From: Bacilli bacterium
GTDB taxonomy: Bacteria > Bacillota > Bacilli > Paenibacillales > NBRC-103111
Length of the DNA: 64,000 nt
Assembly (NCBI GenBank): GCA_028287395.1
Contig: JAQBPR010000003.1
Coordinates: 62,001-126,000 of the forward strand
Direction of reading: 5' to 3'
In this document: in pieces, positions 9,312 to 19,199 of the stretch
Layout: each line of letters opens with the position of its first letter
Position numbering within the stretch: position 1 is the stretch's first letter
The notes under the pieces: model-generated
Told to the model about the DNA's origin: nothing
Seen by the model: the letters and a program-made list of their open reading frames with translations, nothing else
Database searches by the model: none
Made by a program: the position numbers and the translations under genes

Positions 9312-10454
9312 TTAGCATTTACTGGCTTTCTCTCTGGCCCAGCGATCGATGTCCTCCAGTTGCTCCAAATCTGGAAAGGCGACAACTTCATGTTGTTCCA
9401 TCACCTGATATATAATATCTTCAATTTGGAGGAAAGAAATTTCCCCTTGGAGAAATCTAGCTACAGCTATTTCGTTAGCGGCATTATACACCGTTGGTGC
9501 AGATTCCCCTAGCTTCCCTGCTTCAAAAGCCATTTTTAAACAAGGATATCTTGCAAAATCCATAACTTTAAAATGAAGAGCTCCGATTTCTGTTAATTGT
9601 AATGGTTTCGTTGGTGTTGTCTCACGATGTGGGTAAGTCAAAGCATATTGAATCGGTACTCGCATGTCCGGATTACCTAATTGTGCCATAACGCTATGAT
9701 CCACAAATTCAACCATCGAATGGATAATACTTTCTGGATGAAGGATAACTTCAATTTGGCGATACGGGATGTCGAACAACCAATGAGCCTCGATAACTTC
9801 CAAACCTTTATTAACCATGGTTGCCGAATCAATCGTAATCTTGGCGCCCATAGCCCAATTGGGATGTTGTAATGCTTCCGCTACCGTAACCCCAGCTAAT
9901 TGAGCTCTTGTCCGGTCACGAAAAGAGCCTCCAGACGCTGTTAAAACAATTTTCGATATTTGCTCACGAGCTTCGCCATTTAAACATTGAAATATAGCTG
10001 AGTGCTCGCTATCAATCGGAAGCAGCGATACCTTATGTTTTTTCACCATTTCAGTAACGATATGTCCTGCTGTAACAAGCGTCTCTTTATTAGCCAAGCC
10101 AATATTCTTCCCTGCGGCAATCGCTGCCAGTGTCGGACGTAAACCCTGGCTGCCTACTAGAGCGGAAACAACAAAATCAGCATCTGTTCCTGCAGCAATC
10201 TCGATTAGCCCTTCTGGGCCATAAACGACTTGAGTCGAAGACGCTACCTGAAGCTTCAAATCATCCGCGAGCGCTTTCGTTGCAACCGATACTTTTTTGG
10301 GATGAAACCGCTTAATTTGTTGCAATAGTAAAGCCGTATTGGAGCCAGCAGCAAGTCCTTCAACTACATAACTATCCATATCATGCGCGATGACATCCAA
10401 TGTCTGTGTGCCAATAGAGCCCGTAGATCCTAAAATGCTAACTCGCTTTTTCAT
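9312..10454 (-). CDS. dxr: 1-deoxy-D-xylulose 5-phosphate reductoisomerase
   Basis: NADPH-dependent second step of the MEP isoprenoid pathway; 380 residues. The N-terminal nucleotide-binding motif [13 protein letters not shown] is present, along with the metal/substrate region ([40 protein letters not shown]). The start at 10454 is chosen over one four codons upstream because GGGGGT precedes this ATG. It sits 18 nt after cdsA and shares the isoprenoid theme with uppS two genes upstream. Confidence 0.97.
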   Translation of the reverse strand: MKKRVSILGSTGSIGTQTLDVIAHDMDSYVVEGLAAGSNTALLLQQIKRFHPKKVSVATKALADDLKLQVASSTQVVYGPEGLIEIAAGTDADFVVSALVGSQGLRPTLAAIAAGKNIGLANKETLVTAGHIVTEMVKKHKVSLLPIDSEHSAIFQCLNGEAREQISKIVLTASGGSFRDRTRAQLAGVTVAEALQHPNWAMGAKITIDSATMVNKGLEVIEAHWLFDIPYRQIEVILHPESIIHSMVEFVDHSVMAQLGNPDMRVPIQYALTYPHRETTPTKPLQLTEIGALHFKVMDFARYPCLKMAFEAGKLGESAPTVYNAANEIAVARFLQGEISFLQIEDIIYQVMEQHEVVAFPDLEQLEDIDRWAREKASKC

Positions 10455-10472
10455 TATGACCCCCATGCAAGC

Positions 10473-11270
10473 TTAATGCGGAATTAATGTAAGTAAATGG
10501 ACAAACGGAAAAACAATCAACCAACTATCTACACGATCCAACACCCCGCCATGACCAGGTAAAAGTGTTCCGGTATCTTTAATTCCTTTAGCCCGTTTGT
10601 AAGCCGATTGAATAAAATCACCCAATTGTCCCACAATGGCAATAACCACAGCCAACAGCAAGGCATGCTTGACTGAAAGCAGTTCAGGCTTCGCATAGGA
10701 AAAGACAAGTGTAACGACAACAGAAAGTATGATGCCACCCAATGCGCCTTCATACGTTTTTTTCGGGCTAATGGCTGGCCATAATAAATGCTTGCCAAAT
10801 AACATCCCGCCAAAATAAGCCCCTGAATCTGCTGACCAAAGACAAATCAATACGAGTAACGTCCAAAATAAACCATGTGGTTCAAGTAAACGAGTGGCAA
10901 TCATATAATGGAAACCAAAACCGAGATAAACAACACCGATAAAAATTAAAGCGGCCTGATCCAGGTTTACTTTATTCTTCGTCCATACCGTAATCGTTAG
11001 GAATAAAAGCATTAAAAGCCAAATCAGCTTATCCCAAGGAACGGCAAGGGTAATACCCCATTGATCCCAAGGAGCCGAAATAACTAGAACGCCAATAAGA
11101 CCGAACAAATAGAGTGTTCGGTTATTTCTAAGCTGAAGCATTCTTAAATATTCATCGTAGCCGACAATGGCCAACCCTATAATCAATCCCGTAAACCAAT
11201 AGCTGCCCAGCCATAATAAAAGCAAAAAAAAGCATCCTGCGATAAGTCCTGTTATAATTCTTTGCTTCAA
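10473..11270 (-). CDS. cdsA: Phosphatidate cytidylyltransferase
   Basis: Makes CDP-diacylglycerol for phospholipid synthesis at the membrane. It is 265 residues, mostly hydrophobic with about eight membrane segments. The C-terminal family signature is clear (SAYKRAKGIKDTGTLLPGHG followed by GVLDRVDS). It starts at TTG with GGAGGAATACGA upstream and lies between uppS and dxr. Confidence 0.96.
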   Translation of the reverse strand: MKQRIITGLIAGCFFLLLLWLGSYWFTGLIIGLAIVGYDEYLRMLQLRNNRTLYLFGLIGVLVISAPWDQWGITLAVPWDKLIWLLMLLFLTITVWTKNKVNLDQAALIFIGVVYLGFGFHYMIATRLLEPHGLFWTLLVLICLWSADSGAYFGGMLFGKHLLWPAISPKKTYEGALGGIILSVVVTLVFSYAKPELLSVKHALLLAVVIAIVGQLGDFIQSAYKRAKGIKDTGTLLPGHGGVLDRVDSWLIVFPFVHLLTLIPH

Positions 11271-11293
11271 TCGTATTCCTCCATCTCACAATA

Positions 11294-12058
11294 CTACAGC
11301 CCGCCATACCTCCGTATACGCTGCTGATATTGTTCAATTGCATCAAAAAAATCGTCTTGGGAAAAATCCGGCCAGTATTGTGGCGTAAACCAGAATTCCG
11401 TATAGGCCAATTGCCAGAGCATAAAATTACTTAAGCGAAGCTCACCACTCGTACGAATTAATAAATCCGGGTCAGGAAGCCCTGACGTTTGCAAATATTC
11501 GGCATACATCATTTCATCGATTTGTTCAAGTTGAATTTCACCTTTTTGAACATCGGTAAACATCGTTTTCATAGCTTCAATCATTTCTTTGCGACTGCCG
11601 TAATTCAAGGCAAAATTGAGGATAAGCCCTGTATTATGCTTTGTTTTTTCAACAGCCTCATCTAATGCACGAAGCGTATAATCCGGCAATCCTTCGCGCC
11701 AACCAATAATACGAACCTGAACATTTTTTTCAATTAATTCTTTTAATTCGAGCGCTAAAAATTGCTGCGGCAATTTCATTAAATAATCCACTTCATCGCG
11801 CGGCCGCGACCAATTTTCCGTCGAGAATGCATACAGTGTTAAGATTTTAACGCCAATTTCATCTGCGGCAATCGTAATTTTCTTGACCGTTTTCATTCCG
11901 GAATGATGCCCAGCGATACGCGGCAAACCTCGCTTTTTGGCCCAGCGTCCGTTACCGTCCATTATAACAGCAACATGATGCGGAACTTTATGCTCCAGAA
12001 TATTCACTTGCCTGCTCGCGGATTTTTTTTTACCAAACCACTTCATCCATTCCATCAT
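11294..12058 (-). CDS. uppS: Undecaprenyl diphosphate synthase (isoprenyl transferase)
   Basis: Cis-prenyltransferase that makes the C55 lipid carrier for cell-wall synthesis; 254 residues. The diphosphate-binding motif IMDGNGRWAKKRGLPRIAGH is near residue 32, and later conserved stretches include YAFSTENWSRP and LLIRTSGELRLSNFMLWQLA. It starts 6 nt after the frr stop. Tandem ATG codons at 12058 and 12055 make the exact start uncertain by one residue. Confidence 0.96.
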   Translation of the reverse strand: MMEWMKWFGKKKSASRQVNILEHKVPHHVAVIMDGNGRWAKKRGLPRIAGHHSGMKTVKKITIAADEIGVKILTLYAFSTENWSRPRDEVDYLMKLPQQFLALELKELIEKNVQVRIIGWREGLPDYTLRALDEAVEKTKHNTGLILNFALNYGSRKEMIEAMKTMFTDVQKGEIQLEQIDEMMYAEYLQTSGLPDPDLLIRTSGELRLSNFMLWQLAYTEFWFTPQYWPDFSQDDFFDAIEQYQQRIRRYGGL

Positions 12059-12064
12059 CCGTTT

Positions 12065-12618
12065 TTACACTTCCATAATTTCTTTTTCTTTAATGACTAA
12101 AGTTTTATCAATTTCAACAATATACTTATCCGTCGTTTTTTGAATATCTTCTTGATGACGCCTCGACTCATCTTCCGAGATACCCAATTTCTCCAACTTT
12201 TTAATATCATCGTTTGCATCTCTGCGTATATTACGGATCGTAACCTTAGCTTCCTCGCCCGATTTTTTCGTTAATTTGACTAAATCTGCGCGTCTTTCTT
12301 CAGTCAAAGCGGGAATACCCAAACGAATGGCAACTCCATCATTAGAAGGAGTCATCCCTAAATCCGACTTCATAATCGCTTTTTCAATTGCGCTCATTGA
12401 CGATTTGTCCCATGGTTGAATAATAAGTGTACGTGAATCGGGTGTATTAATATTCGCAAGCTGACTTAATGGCGTAAGTGCGCCATAATATTCAACTTGA
12501 ATACGATCTAATATGGATGGTGTCGCACGACCCGCTCTTAATGAAGCCAATTCTTTTTTTAAAGCGCCAATCGCCTTTTCCATACGTTCTTCTGCATTTT
12601 TTTTAATCGTTTGAGGCA

Positions 12619-12619
<1 letters not shown>
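12065..12619 (-). CDS. frr: Ribosome recycling factor
   Basis: Splits post-termination ribosomes together with EF-G. It is 184 residues, the standard length, with typical motifs [20 protein letters not shown] and GDVRRDAND-like [15 protein letters not shown]. Its ATG overlaps the pyrH TAA by one base (TAATG), which suggests translational coupling. The pyrH-frr-uppS order is conserved in bacteria. Confidence 0.97.
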
Positions 12620-13395
<776 letters not shown>

Positions 13396-13424
13396 TTAAA
13401 AAAGAAGGAACACAAAGGTGTTCC
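13396..13424 (-). terminator. Terminator after tsf
   Basis: Minus-strand hairpin GGAACAC-CTTT-GTGTTCC followed by TTCTTTTTT, in the tsf-pyrH gap. It should end most rpsB-tsf transcripts. Confidence 0.8.
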
Positions 13425-13442
13425 AACATGGAGTAGTATTCA

Positions 13443-14093
13443 TTATTTTTTCGTTTGCGCCATAACTTCTTCAACAAAATTATCTACTTTTTTCTCTAAG
13501 CCTTCACCAAGCTCAAAACGAACGAAACGACGAATCGAAATGTTTTCGCCAATTTTACTAATTTTTTCATTCAACAAGGAAGAGATGGTCTTATCCGGAT
13601 CTTTAATGAAGGATTGTTCCATTAAACAAAATTCTTCATAATATTTAGCAAGACGACCTTCTACCATTTTATCTACGATATGGGCCGGTTTGCCTTCGTT
13701 TAACGCTTGAGCTTTCAAGATTTCACGTTCTTTGTCCAAATCGCCTTGTGGTACTTCTTCTCTTCTAACATAACGAGGATTAGCAGCAGAGATTTGCATA
13801 GCAATATCTTTAACGAAATCCTTGAATTCGTCTGTTTTTGCAACAAAGTCGGTTTCGCAGTTTACTTCAACCAATACGCCAATACGGCCGCCTGCATGGA
13901 TGTATGAACCTACAGATCCTTCAGTTGCAACACGTCCTGTTTTATTTGCTGCCGCAGCTAATCCTTTTTCGCGAAGAATTTCCATCGCTCTTGTGATGTC
14001 TCCGTTTGTTTCATCCAGTGCTTTTTTGCAATCCAGCATACCTGCGCCTGTTTTTTCACGTATTTCCTTGACCATTGCCGCTGTTACTGCCAT
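13443..14093 (-). CDS. tsf: Translation elongation factor Ts
   Basis: Nucleotide exchange factor for EF-Tu; 216 residues, the short Gram-positive form. The N-terminal UBA-like domain starts [21 protein letters not shown]; the EF-Tu contact motif is [18 protein letters not shown] lies 7 nt before the ATG. It follows rpsB with an attenuator-like hairpin between them. Confidence 0.97.
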   Translation of the reverse strand: MAVTAAMVKEIREKTGAGMLDCKKALDETNGDITRAMEILREKGLAAAANKTGRVATEGSVGSYIHAGGRIGVLVEVNCETDFVAKTDEFKDFVKDIAMQISAANPRYVRREEVPQGDLDKEREILKAQALNEGKPAHIVDKMVEGRLAKYYEEFCLMEQSFIKDPDKTISSLLNEKISKIGENISIRRFVRFELGEGLEKKVDNFVEEVMAQTKK

Positions 14094-14166
14094 TGTTATT
14101 CCTCCTAAAGGTTTATCATGATTTTATCCGTCCGTATAATCGTGAAACTTATACCTTCTTATATTT

Positions 14167-14213
14167 TAAAAAAAAGGGCGGTGATAGGTTATTACACCTT
14201 CAACCCACCCTTT
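14167..14213 (-). terminator. Intercistronic terminator/attenuator between rpsB and tsf
   Basis: Minus-strand stem AAAGGGTGG / CCGCCCTTT (one G-T pair) with an inner GGTG/CACC pairing, followed by eight T. Since tsf has no obvious promoter of its own here, this probably gives partial termination that sets the S2:EF-Ts ratio. Confidence 0.7.
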
Positions 14214-14227
14214 CAAGCATTATATGA

Positions 14228-14926
14228 TTAAGCTGTTGTTTGTTCGCCTTGATGTCCTTCAATAATTGCGTCTGCCATTTTAGCAGTCAACAATTTTACG
14301 GCACGGATTGCATCATCGTTACCCGGAATAACATAATCGATCTCATCCGGATCACAGTTGGTATCAACAATACCCACAATTGGGATTCCCAATTTACGCG
14401 CTTCTGCAACAGCGATGCGCTCTTTACGAGGATCAATGATGAATAATGCGCTTGGTAAGCCCTTCATGTTTTTAATTCCGCCCAAGAATTTCTCTAAACG
14501 ATCTTTTTCTTTACGAAGAATAATAACTTCCTTTTTCGGAAGCACTTCAAAAGTGCCATCGGATTCCCATTTTTCCAATTGATGCAAACGATCAATACGT
14601 TTTTGAATGGTTTGGAAATTCGTTAATGTACCACCTAACCAACGTTGGTTAATGTAATACATTCCACAGCGTTCTGCTTCTTCAGCTACTGAATCCTGTG
14701 CTTGCTTTTTCGTACCTACGAATAGAATAGTTCCATTCTCGGCGCCGATCGACTTCACAAAATTGTAAGCCTCATCCACTTTTTTAACTGTTTTTTGCAA
14801 ATCAATAATGTAAATCCCGTTTCTTTCGGTGAAGATGTAACGATCCATTTTAGGGTTCCAGCGACGCGTTTGGTGACCGAAGTGTACCCCGGCTTCCAAA
14901 AGCTGCTTCATGGAGATTACTGCCAT
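14228..14926 (-). CDS. rpsB: 30S ribosomal protein S2
   Basis: Small-subunit protein of 232 residues. N-terminal [20 protein letters not shown] and the later [20 protein letters not shown] and [16 protein letters not shown] are diagnostic. The start at 14926 is chosen because AGGAGG is 7 nt upstream; an ATG two codons earlier is too close. A sigma-A-like promoter and a leader of about 115 nt precede it. Confidence 0.98.
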   Translation of the reverse strand: MAVISMKQLLEAGVHFGHQTRRWNPKMDRYIFTERNGIYIIDLQKTVKKVDEAYNFVKSIGAENGTILFVGTKKQAQDSVAEEAERCGMYYINQRWLGGTLTNFQTIQKRIDRLHQLEKWESDGTFEVLPKKEVIILRKEKDRLEKFLGGIKNMKGLPSALFIIDPRKERIAVAEARKLGIPIVGIVDTNCDPDEIDYVIPGNDDAIRAVKLLTAKMADAIIEGHQGEQTTA

Positions 14927-15048
14927 CTTCATACCTCCTCATGTTTTGGTTTTTTTGTTTCCCTCCGCTAAATCGCACTTTCCAATAAGACTTTCAATGA
15001 AAGCACCCTTATCCGAATTGATTAGCGTGTGTGATAACACCGTCAATT

Positions 15049-15078
15049 ACTATATCATAAATAATGTTGGTGATGCAA
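15049..15078 (-). promoter_or_regulatory. Candidate sigma-A promoter of rpsB-tsf
   Basis: On the minus strand TTGCAT (15073-15078), an 18-nt spacer and TATAGT (15049-15054). Transcription would begin near 15042, leaving a leader of about 115 nt that includes a short CTTTC/GAAAG hairpin before the Shine-Dalgarno sequence. Confidence 0.45.
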
Positions 15079-15101
15079 GCTATAAATACAGAATAAGAAA
15101 T

Positions 15102-15135
15102 AAGAGATTCTCGTTTAATTGCACGATAATCCCTT
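15102..15135 (-). terminator. Terminator at the end of the fla/che operon
   Basis: Minus-strand 12-bp stem AAGGGATTATCG / CGAGAATCTCTT with one mismatch and one G-T pair, a 10-nt loop, then a T-rich but broken tract. It starts at the stop codon of the last operon gene and precedes the rpsB promoter. Confidence 0.6.
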
Positions 15136-15659
15136 TATTTTTTCACAGTTGTTATTTTATTAATAATTTCTTGAATACTGTCTTTCGGATTAAACGTGTA
15201 TGTACCGTAATGGATAATTCGGTCTAGTTTCAGCCGATTCAATGCACCCTCAAATGCCACACGATCCGTGATAACAGCCTTGCTTAAAAACAGATCAGCC
15301 ACTTGTGAAGAATCCATTCCTTCATTAATGACTACCGTCGTCATTATTGCATCCTTTGGGCTTGTTGCGGAAGCGGCAGGCGTAGATGGTTCAACTGTTT
15401 TACTGACAATAGGTGTCGATAGGGCAGGAGAACTGGGCGGATTTATTGATTCAACGGGTTTTACTGAAGCGACAGGTTCCGTTGTTGGTTTTACAATAGG
15501 AATTAAAGATGCTGATGGAGTTGGGCTTGGGCTTGCTTTCGTTGTATCGTTTGTTAGGTCTTTCCCCTTAATCACTGCAAAGTTCATTAATTGCAAAAGG
15601 CATGCCCCCAAGATCAGGCCTAATCCCAATCCATATAGGAATCCTTTATTTTTAAACAC
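15135..15659 (-). CDS. Membrane-anchored protein with MltG/YceG-like N-terminal subdomain
   Basis: 174 residues. One membrane helix (about residues 8-28) is followed by a Pro/Ser/Thr-rich linker of about 75 residues and a C-terminal domain of about 65 residues. That domain (VVINEGMDSSQVADLFLSKA ... HYGTYTFNPKDSIQEIINKI) resembles the LysM-like substrate-positioning subdomain of the endolytic transglycosylase MltG, but the catalytic domain is absent. A cell-wall-binding, non-enzymatic role is a guess. It starts at GTG with AGGAGG upstream, overlaps the previous gene by 8 nt, and is the last gene of the fla/che operon. Confidence 0.7.
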   Translation of the reverse strand: MFKNKGFLYGLGLGLILGACLLQLMNFAVIKGKDLTNDTTKASPSPTPSASLIPIVKPTTEPVASVKPVESINPPSSPALSTPIVSKTVEPSTPAASATSPKDAIMTTVVINEGMDSSQVADLFLSKAVITDRVAFEGALNRLKLDRIIHYGTYTFNPKDSIQEIINKITTVKK

Positions 15660-16179
15660 GATTTTGTTCCTCCTGATTCGCTAGTTGAATGATCAGTTGA
15701 ACTTCACCTTTATTTAAATTCAATTTTTTGGCGATATATTCAATTGATTTCCCCTGTTCATGCAATTTAAAAAGGTCTGCATAGCGTTGCTTCATTTGCA
15801 TCGGAGAAGAGTTTTCTTTTTTAACTACTTCTGTTTCTAATATTTCGGTTGAACGTTGAGGCTGATTTAATTTATTGAAAACAATACTTTTTATTTCCTG
15901 TGACAAATCATAATTTTGCTTTTCTAATTGATCTACCTTTGACATAATTCGGTTCATTTGCAAATCATGATCACTTTTAATTTGCGCTACGGAATGCAGA
16001 AGTTGGTTATTCTCTTCTTCAATCTCATTCGCAAAGTGCTCCATCGTTTCTTCTATTTCCTTGACCATATTCGTTTTTTCATTTGATGCAGACCTTGGCG
16101 CAAAAAAAGAAATAACTATGCATACAAGACCTAATAATACGATATACATCCACGGCTGATCCAATCCCAATGTTCTCAC
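15652..16179 (-). CDS. SwrB/DUF6115-like membrane protein
   Basis: 175 residues. An N-terminal membrane helix (about residues 10-28) is followed by a coiled coil (about 40-95) and a C-terminal helix-turn-helix-like segment (YADLFKLHEQGKSIEYIAKK and on). The layout and position between sigD and rpsB match B. subtilis SwrB (YlxL), which activates flagellar export assembly. Sequence similarity was not tested. It starts at GTG 16179; a TTG four codons later has an equally good ribosome binding site. Confidence 0.65.
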   Translation of the reverse strand: MRTLGLDQPWMYIVLLGLVCIVISFFAPRSASNEKTNMVKEIEETMEHFANEIEEENNQLLHSVAQIKSDHDLQMNRIMSKVDQLEKQNYDLSQEIKSIVFNKLNQPQRSTEILETEVVKKENSSPMQMKQRYADLFKLHEQGKSIEYIAKKLNLNKGEVQLIIQLANQEEQNRV

Positions 16180-16197
16180 CTTTTCACTTTGATCGAC

Positions 16198-16527
16198 TTA
16201 AAGCGACAGATCAATATGTCTTCCTTTAAAGGGATGTTCTAGGCTGACTTCCTCTTGCCTATGAGCCCCTATTACAGTTTTATCCTGCTGCTTTTTTGTT
16301 GATTTTAATCCTTTATTTTTCTCCTTTTGTTGTTCCTCGCGTATTCGATGGTTTGTAGTTTCATCTACTTTACTGCTTTTATGGCGTGCTGCTTCCGCAC
16401 TTTTTTCCGTATTACTAGCTATTAAGGATTGATCAATCACCGTTTTTTGCATAAGCTGATTTTGCTTATATCCTGTTTCATTGCTTTTTTGAACGGCAAT
16501 CTGCATATCAATCGTCTTAAAGCTCAT
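16198..16527 (-). CDS. Hypothetical soluble charged protein in the fla/che operon
   Basis: 109 residues, not recognised. It is hydrophilic and rich in Gln, Lys and Glu, with no signal or membrane segment. The middle (about residues 55-90) is highly charged and probably helical or disordered (EEQQKEKNKGLKSTKKQQDK). GGGGTGATTCC precedes the ATG. It is translated in the same direction between the FapA-like gene and the SwrB-like gene with short gaps, so it probably belongs to the flagellar regulon. Confidence 0.65.
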   Translation of the reverse strand: MSFKTIDMQIAVQKSNETGYKQNQLMQKTVIDQSLIASNTEKSAEAARHKSSKVDETTNHRIREEQQKEKNKGLKSTKKQQDKTVIGAHRQEEVSLEHPFKGRHIDLSL

Positions 16528-16571
16528 GGAATCACCCCATTTAAGCGTCCTAGGAACAAGCTTTTATCTTC

Positions 16572-17981
16572 TTATCGGGTTGCAGACATTGTAATATCAC
16601 CATCAAGCAATCTAAAAGATACTTTTGCTGTTGGATCCTTAATAAACTTAGTGTAACGTCCAATTACAATTTTTGTACCACCATACATCATGGCAGTAAC
16701 CTCAACTTTAGCTTTTTCCGTATCTTCCAATGATTTCTCGATTTCTAAAATCCGTTCCTTAATATGGCTTTGTTCATCAAATGATATTTTTTTAGAATTA
16801 GCTAATTTTATTTTCATAGCAACTTTTTCTGGAGTAAGTAAACCTGCAGCAGCCATTTGATCTAAAAGATTAAGTGCTTTATCTGTCTTCTCTAACGTTT
16901 CCATATGTATTTTTAATTGCCCACGTAAAGATAACAATTCGTTGCGCAATTCTGGTAGAACACCAACTTCAATATTCGTATTCGTTGCCATTATATTGCC
17001 TATTGTTCTTGCTAAAACCTTTTCACCTGCTTGAATAGTTCCGCCGACAATAAGTCCCTTCACCCCTTGGCAAATCACATTCTTGCCTGCACGTATCGTG
17101 GAATGCATGATACTTTGTGATACTAAGACATCTTCCCCAGCTTCAACAACTCCTTCTTGAATAAAGGATGTCTTTATATTTTTCCCCGCTTTTACAAGAC
17201 CTTTATTTTGTCCGATAATACCTGCACTAATTTCGATTGAACCGGCTGCATCCAATTCAGCACCTTCGACGCTTCCAATAATGCGAATATCACCTTCGGC
17301 TTTGATTTTAAATCCCGTTCTAACATTACCGCGAATAACAATAGTTCCCACAAAATCTATATTGCCTGTATTGTAATCCACATCCCCATTCACTTCAAAA
17401 ATTGGAAATACGTTTATTTTTTCACGGTCCGTCATAGCAATCATTCCGTCTATAGCTGCAAACAAAAATGTTTTTTCTGCATCCACTACTACATTTTTCC
17501 CAATTTTAAATCGGTCCTCTTTCCCCGCTTTGGCGAAAACTACTTCTCCAGTTACGGCTTTGCCATGCGTACCTTCTTTAGCAGGAATCCGTTCCGCGAT
17601 CAATTCACCTTTACGTACATTATTAATCGACGCAACCTCTTTATAATCAACTGTCCCATCTTCCATTTCCAAAGGTTTACTGCCTTGGTGTTTCATTTCA
17701 TACATATACTTAATGTATCCGTTTTCTCCATCAATCGGAGCATCGCCTGTTGCTATTATTGTTTTCGAAAGTAAAAACTCTTTCGGATTATTTGCAATTT
17801 TAGATAAAACATCGTAATGAATTCCATGTATAATCAGATTCTTTTTTAAGGATTCTTCTAGCTGCACTCTCGAACAAGAAAAAGTTTCATCACAATTCGT
17901 AAAATGAATCGACGCGGAAAGCTTATCATTAGCTACAGTCACATTCACATAAAAATCAATGGGTAATATTTGATCACTCAT
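16572..17981 (-). CDS. FapA-family (DUF342) protein
   Basis: 469 residues of the Flagellar Assembly Protein A family. An N-terminal domain leads into a repetitive beta-helix-like core (about residues 170-330) where short Gly-rich turns recur (GNVRTGFKIKAEGDIRIIGS, then GAELDAAGSIEISAGIIGQN). A helical segment (about 350-430) follows, then a short C-terminal strand domain. Some relatives affect flagellar placement or act as polymer-binding scaffolds, but the function in Bacillales is not established. It directly follows sigD in the operon. Confidence 0.85.
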   Translation of the reverse strand: MSDQILPIDFYVNVTVANDKLSASIHFTNCDETFSCSRVQLEESLKKNLIIHGIHYDVLSKIANNPKEFLLSKTIIATGDAPIDGENGYIKYMYEMKHQGSKPLEMEDGTVDYKEVASINNVRKGELIAERIPAKEGTHGKAVTGEVVFAKAGKEDRFKIGKNVVVDAEKTFLFAAIDGMIAMTDREKINVFPIFEVNGDVDYNTGNIDFVGTIVIRGNVRTGFKIKAEGDIRIIGSVEGAELDAAGSIEISAGIIGQNKGLVKAGKNIKTSFIQEGVVEAGEDVLVSQSIMHSTIRAGKNVICQGVKGLIVGGTIQAGEKVLARTIGNIMATNTNIEVGVLPELRNELLSLRGQLKIHMETLEKTDKALNLLDQMAAAGLLTPEKVAMKIKLANSKKISFDEQSHIKERILEIEKSLEDTEKAKVEVTAMMYGGTKIVIGRYTKFIKDPTAKVSFRLLDGDITMSATR

Positions 17982-18002
17982 TTTAATTCACTCTCCTTTC
18001 AC

Positions 18003-18791
18003 TTACTGCTCATGAAATAGCTGCACTTTAAATCTATTTAACGATCCTCGTAATCTTAGGACTGCTTTGGAATGCAATTGAGAAATGCGTGAAGGCGATA
18101 AAGACATAACCTCGGCTATTTCACTTAAAGAAAGCTCTTCAAAATAGAAAAGAGATACAACAATTCGTTCTTTTTCTGTTAACCGTTCAATGGCTTTCGC
18201 TAACGTTTCTTTTAGAAAAAACTCATTTACTTTATACTCCGGATTTTTTGCTTTTTCATCTATAAGAAGTGACAATCTGGTTTCTGATTCTTCTTCTCGA
18301 ATGGGCTCATCAACCGAGCATATCGTTGTAATAGCAACATCTTGCAGCATTTGTTGAAATTCACTTTGTGTAATTTGCAGGTAAGCGCTGATCTCAGCAT
18401 CCGTAACAGATCGTAAATGCTGTTGTTCTAATTTTTGATAAGCATCTTCAATTTTTTTGGCTTTTTCGCGAACGGAACGAGGAACCCAATCCCCTTGTCG
18501 AAGACCGTCGATTATTGCACCACGAATTCTCCACGATGCATAGGTTTCAAACTGTAAACCTCTTTGATGATCAAATTTTTCTATAGCATCTATTAAACCC
18601 ATTATACCATAACTTACTAGATCCTCTTTAAAAATATTTTTCGGAAGACCAATTGCTAATCGATTTGAAACAAAATCTACTAAAGGAATATATTGCTCAA
18701 TCAAGGTCTTTTTGGCCTCAACCAATCCTTCATCCTTCCACTGTTTCCACAAATCCATATTGGATAAATGAGATTGCTTTGGAGTAATCAT
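18003..18791 (-). CDS. sigD: RNA polymerase sigma-D (FliA/WhiG family)
   Basis: Motility sigma factor for late flagellar, chemotaxis and autolysin genes; 262 residues. Region 2 (DLVSYGIMGLIDAIEKFDHQ, then ETYASWRIRGAIIDGLRQGD), region 3 and region 4 (LTEKERIVVSLFYFEELSLS, then EIAEVMSLSPSRISQLHSKA) are all complete. Lying late in the fla/che operon, as in B. subtilis, its level depends on how far transcription runs. The anti-sigma factor FlgM is not in this window. Confidence 0.96.
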   Translation of the reverse strand: MITPKQSHLSNMDLWKQWKDEGLVEAKKTLIEQYIPLVDFVSNRLAIGLPKNIFKEDLVSYGIMGLIDAIEKFDHQRGLQFETYASWRIRGAIIDGLRQGDWVPRSVREKAKKIEDAYQKLEQQHLRSVTDAEISAYLQITQSEFQQMLQDVAITTICSVDEPIREEESETRLSLLIDEKAKNPEYKVNEFFLKETLAKAIERLTEKERIVVSLFYFEELSLSEIAEVMSLSPSRISQLHSKAVLRLRGSLNRFKVQLFHEQ

Positions 18792-18806
18792 GAACGATCA
18801 CCGTCC

Positions 18807-19196
18807 TTAATCTTCTGACATATGGCGAAGTGCTTTAACCATTTCTTCTGGATCCATATTATGCTTGGATACTAATTTGGGCGGATTCAGCGGTGCAAAG
18901 GATGGTTCATCTGCAGCAGTCTCGCTATCAGTTCGCATAAGTTGATGAATTTCAATAGATTCATCAGGTGTAACAAAATCAATTTTTTTACCCATATCAT
19001 TTTCTATAATAGAGGAAGGGAAAATAATCGTTCCCATAATCCATCTAAATAAAAATATAATAAAGAATAAGATTAATCCACTCAAAAAACTTCTCACAAG
19101 CGCTGTCGAAAATACATTATTCGCAAAAGATAGCATAAAAGTAAAAATAAAACTAAATCCACCTATCACTATATTCCAGCGAATCGTTCCAATCAT
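18807..19196 (-). CDS. Hypothetical two-helix membrane protein between cheD and sigD
   Basis: 129 residues, not recognised. Two hydrophobic segments (about residues 8-24 and 31-56) form a membrane hairpin, followed by a soluble C-terminal tail of about 70 residues ending in an acidic/Met-rich helix (NMDPEEMVKALRHMSED). It starts 3 nt after the cheD stop, with AAGGAA upstream, and ends just before the sigD ribosome binding site. Co-transcription suggests a role in motility or its regulation, but nothing in the sequence gives a mechanism. Confidence 0.7.
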   Translation of the reverse strand: MIGTIRWNIVIGGFSFIFTFMLSFANNVFSTALVRSFLSGLILFFIIFLFRWIMGTIIFPSSIIENDMGKKIDFVTPDESIEIHQLMRTDSETAADEPSFAPLNPPKLVSKHNMDPEEMVKALRHMSED

Positions 19197-19199
19197 CGG

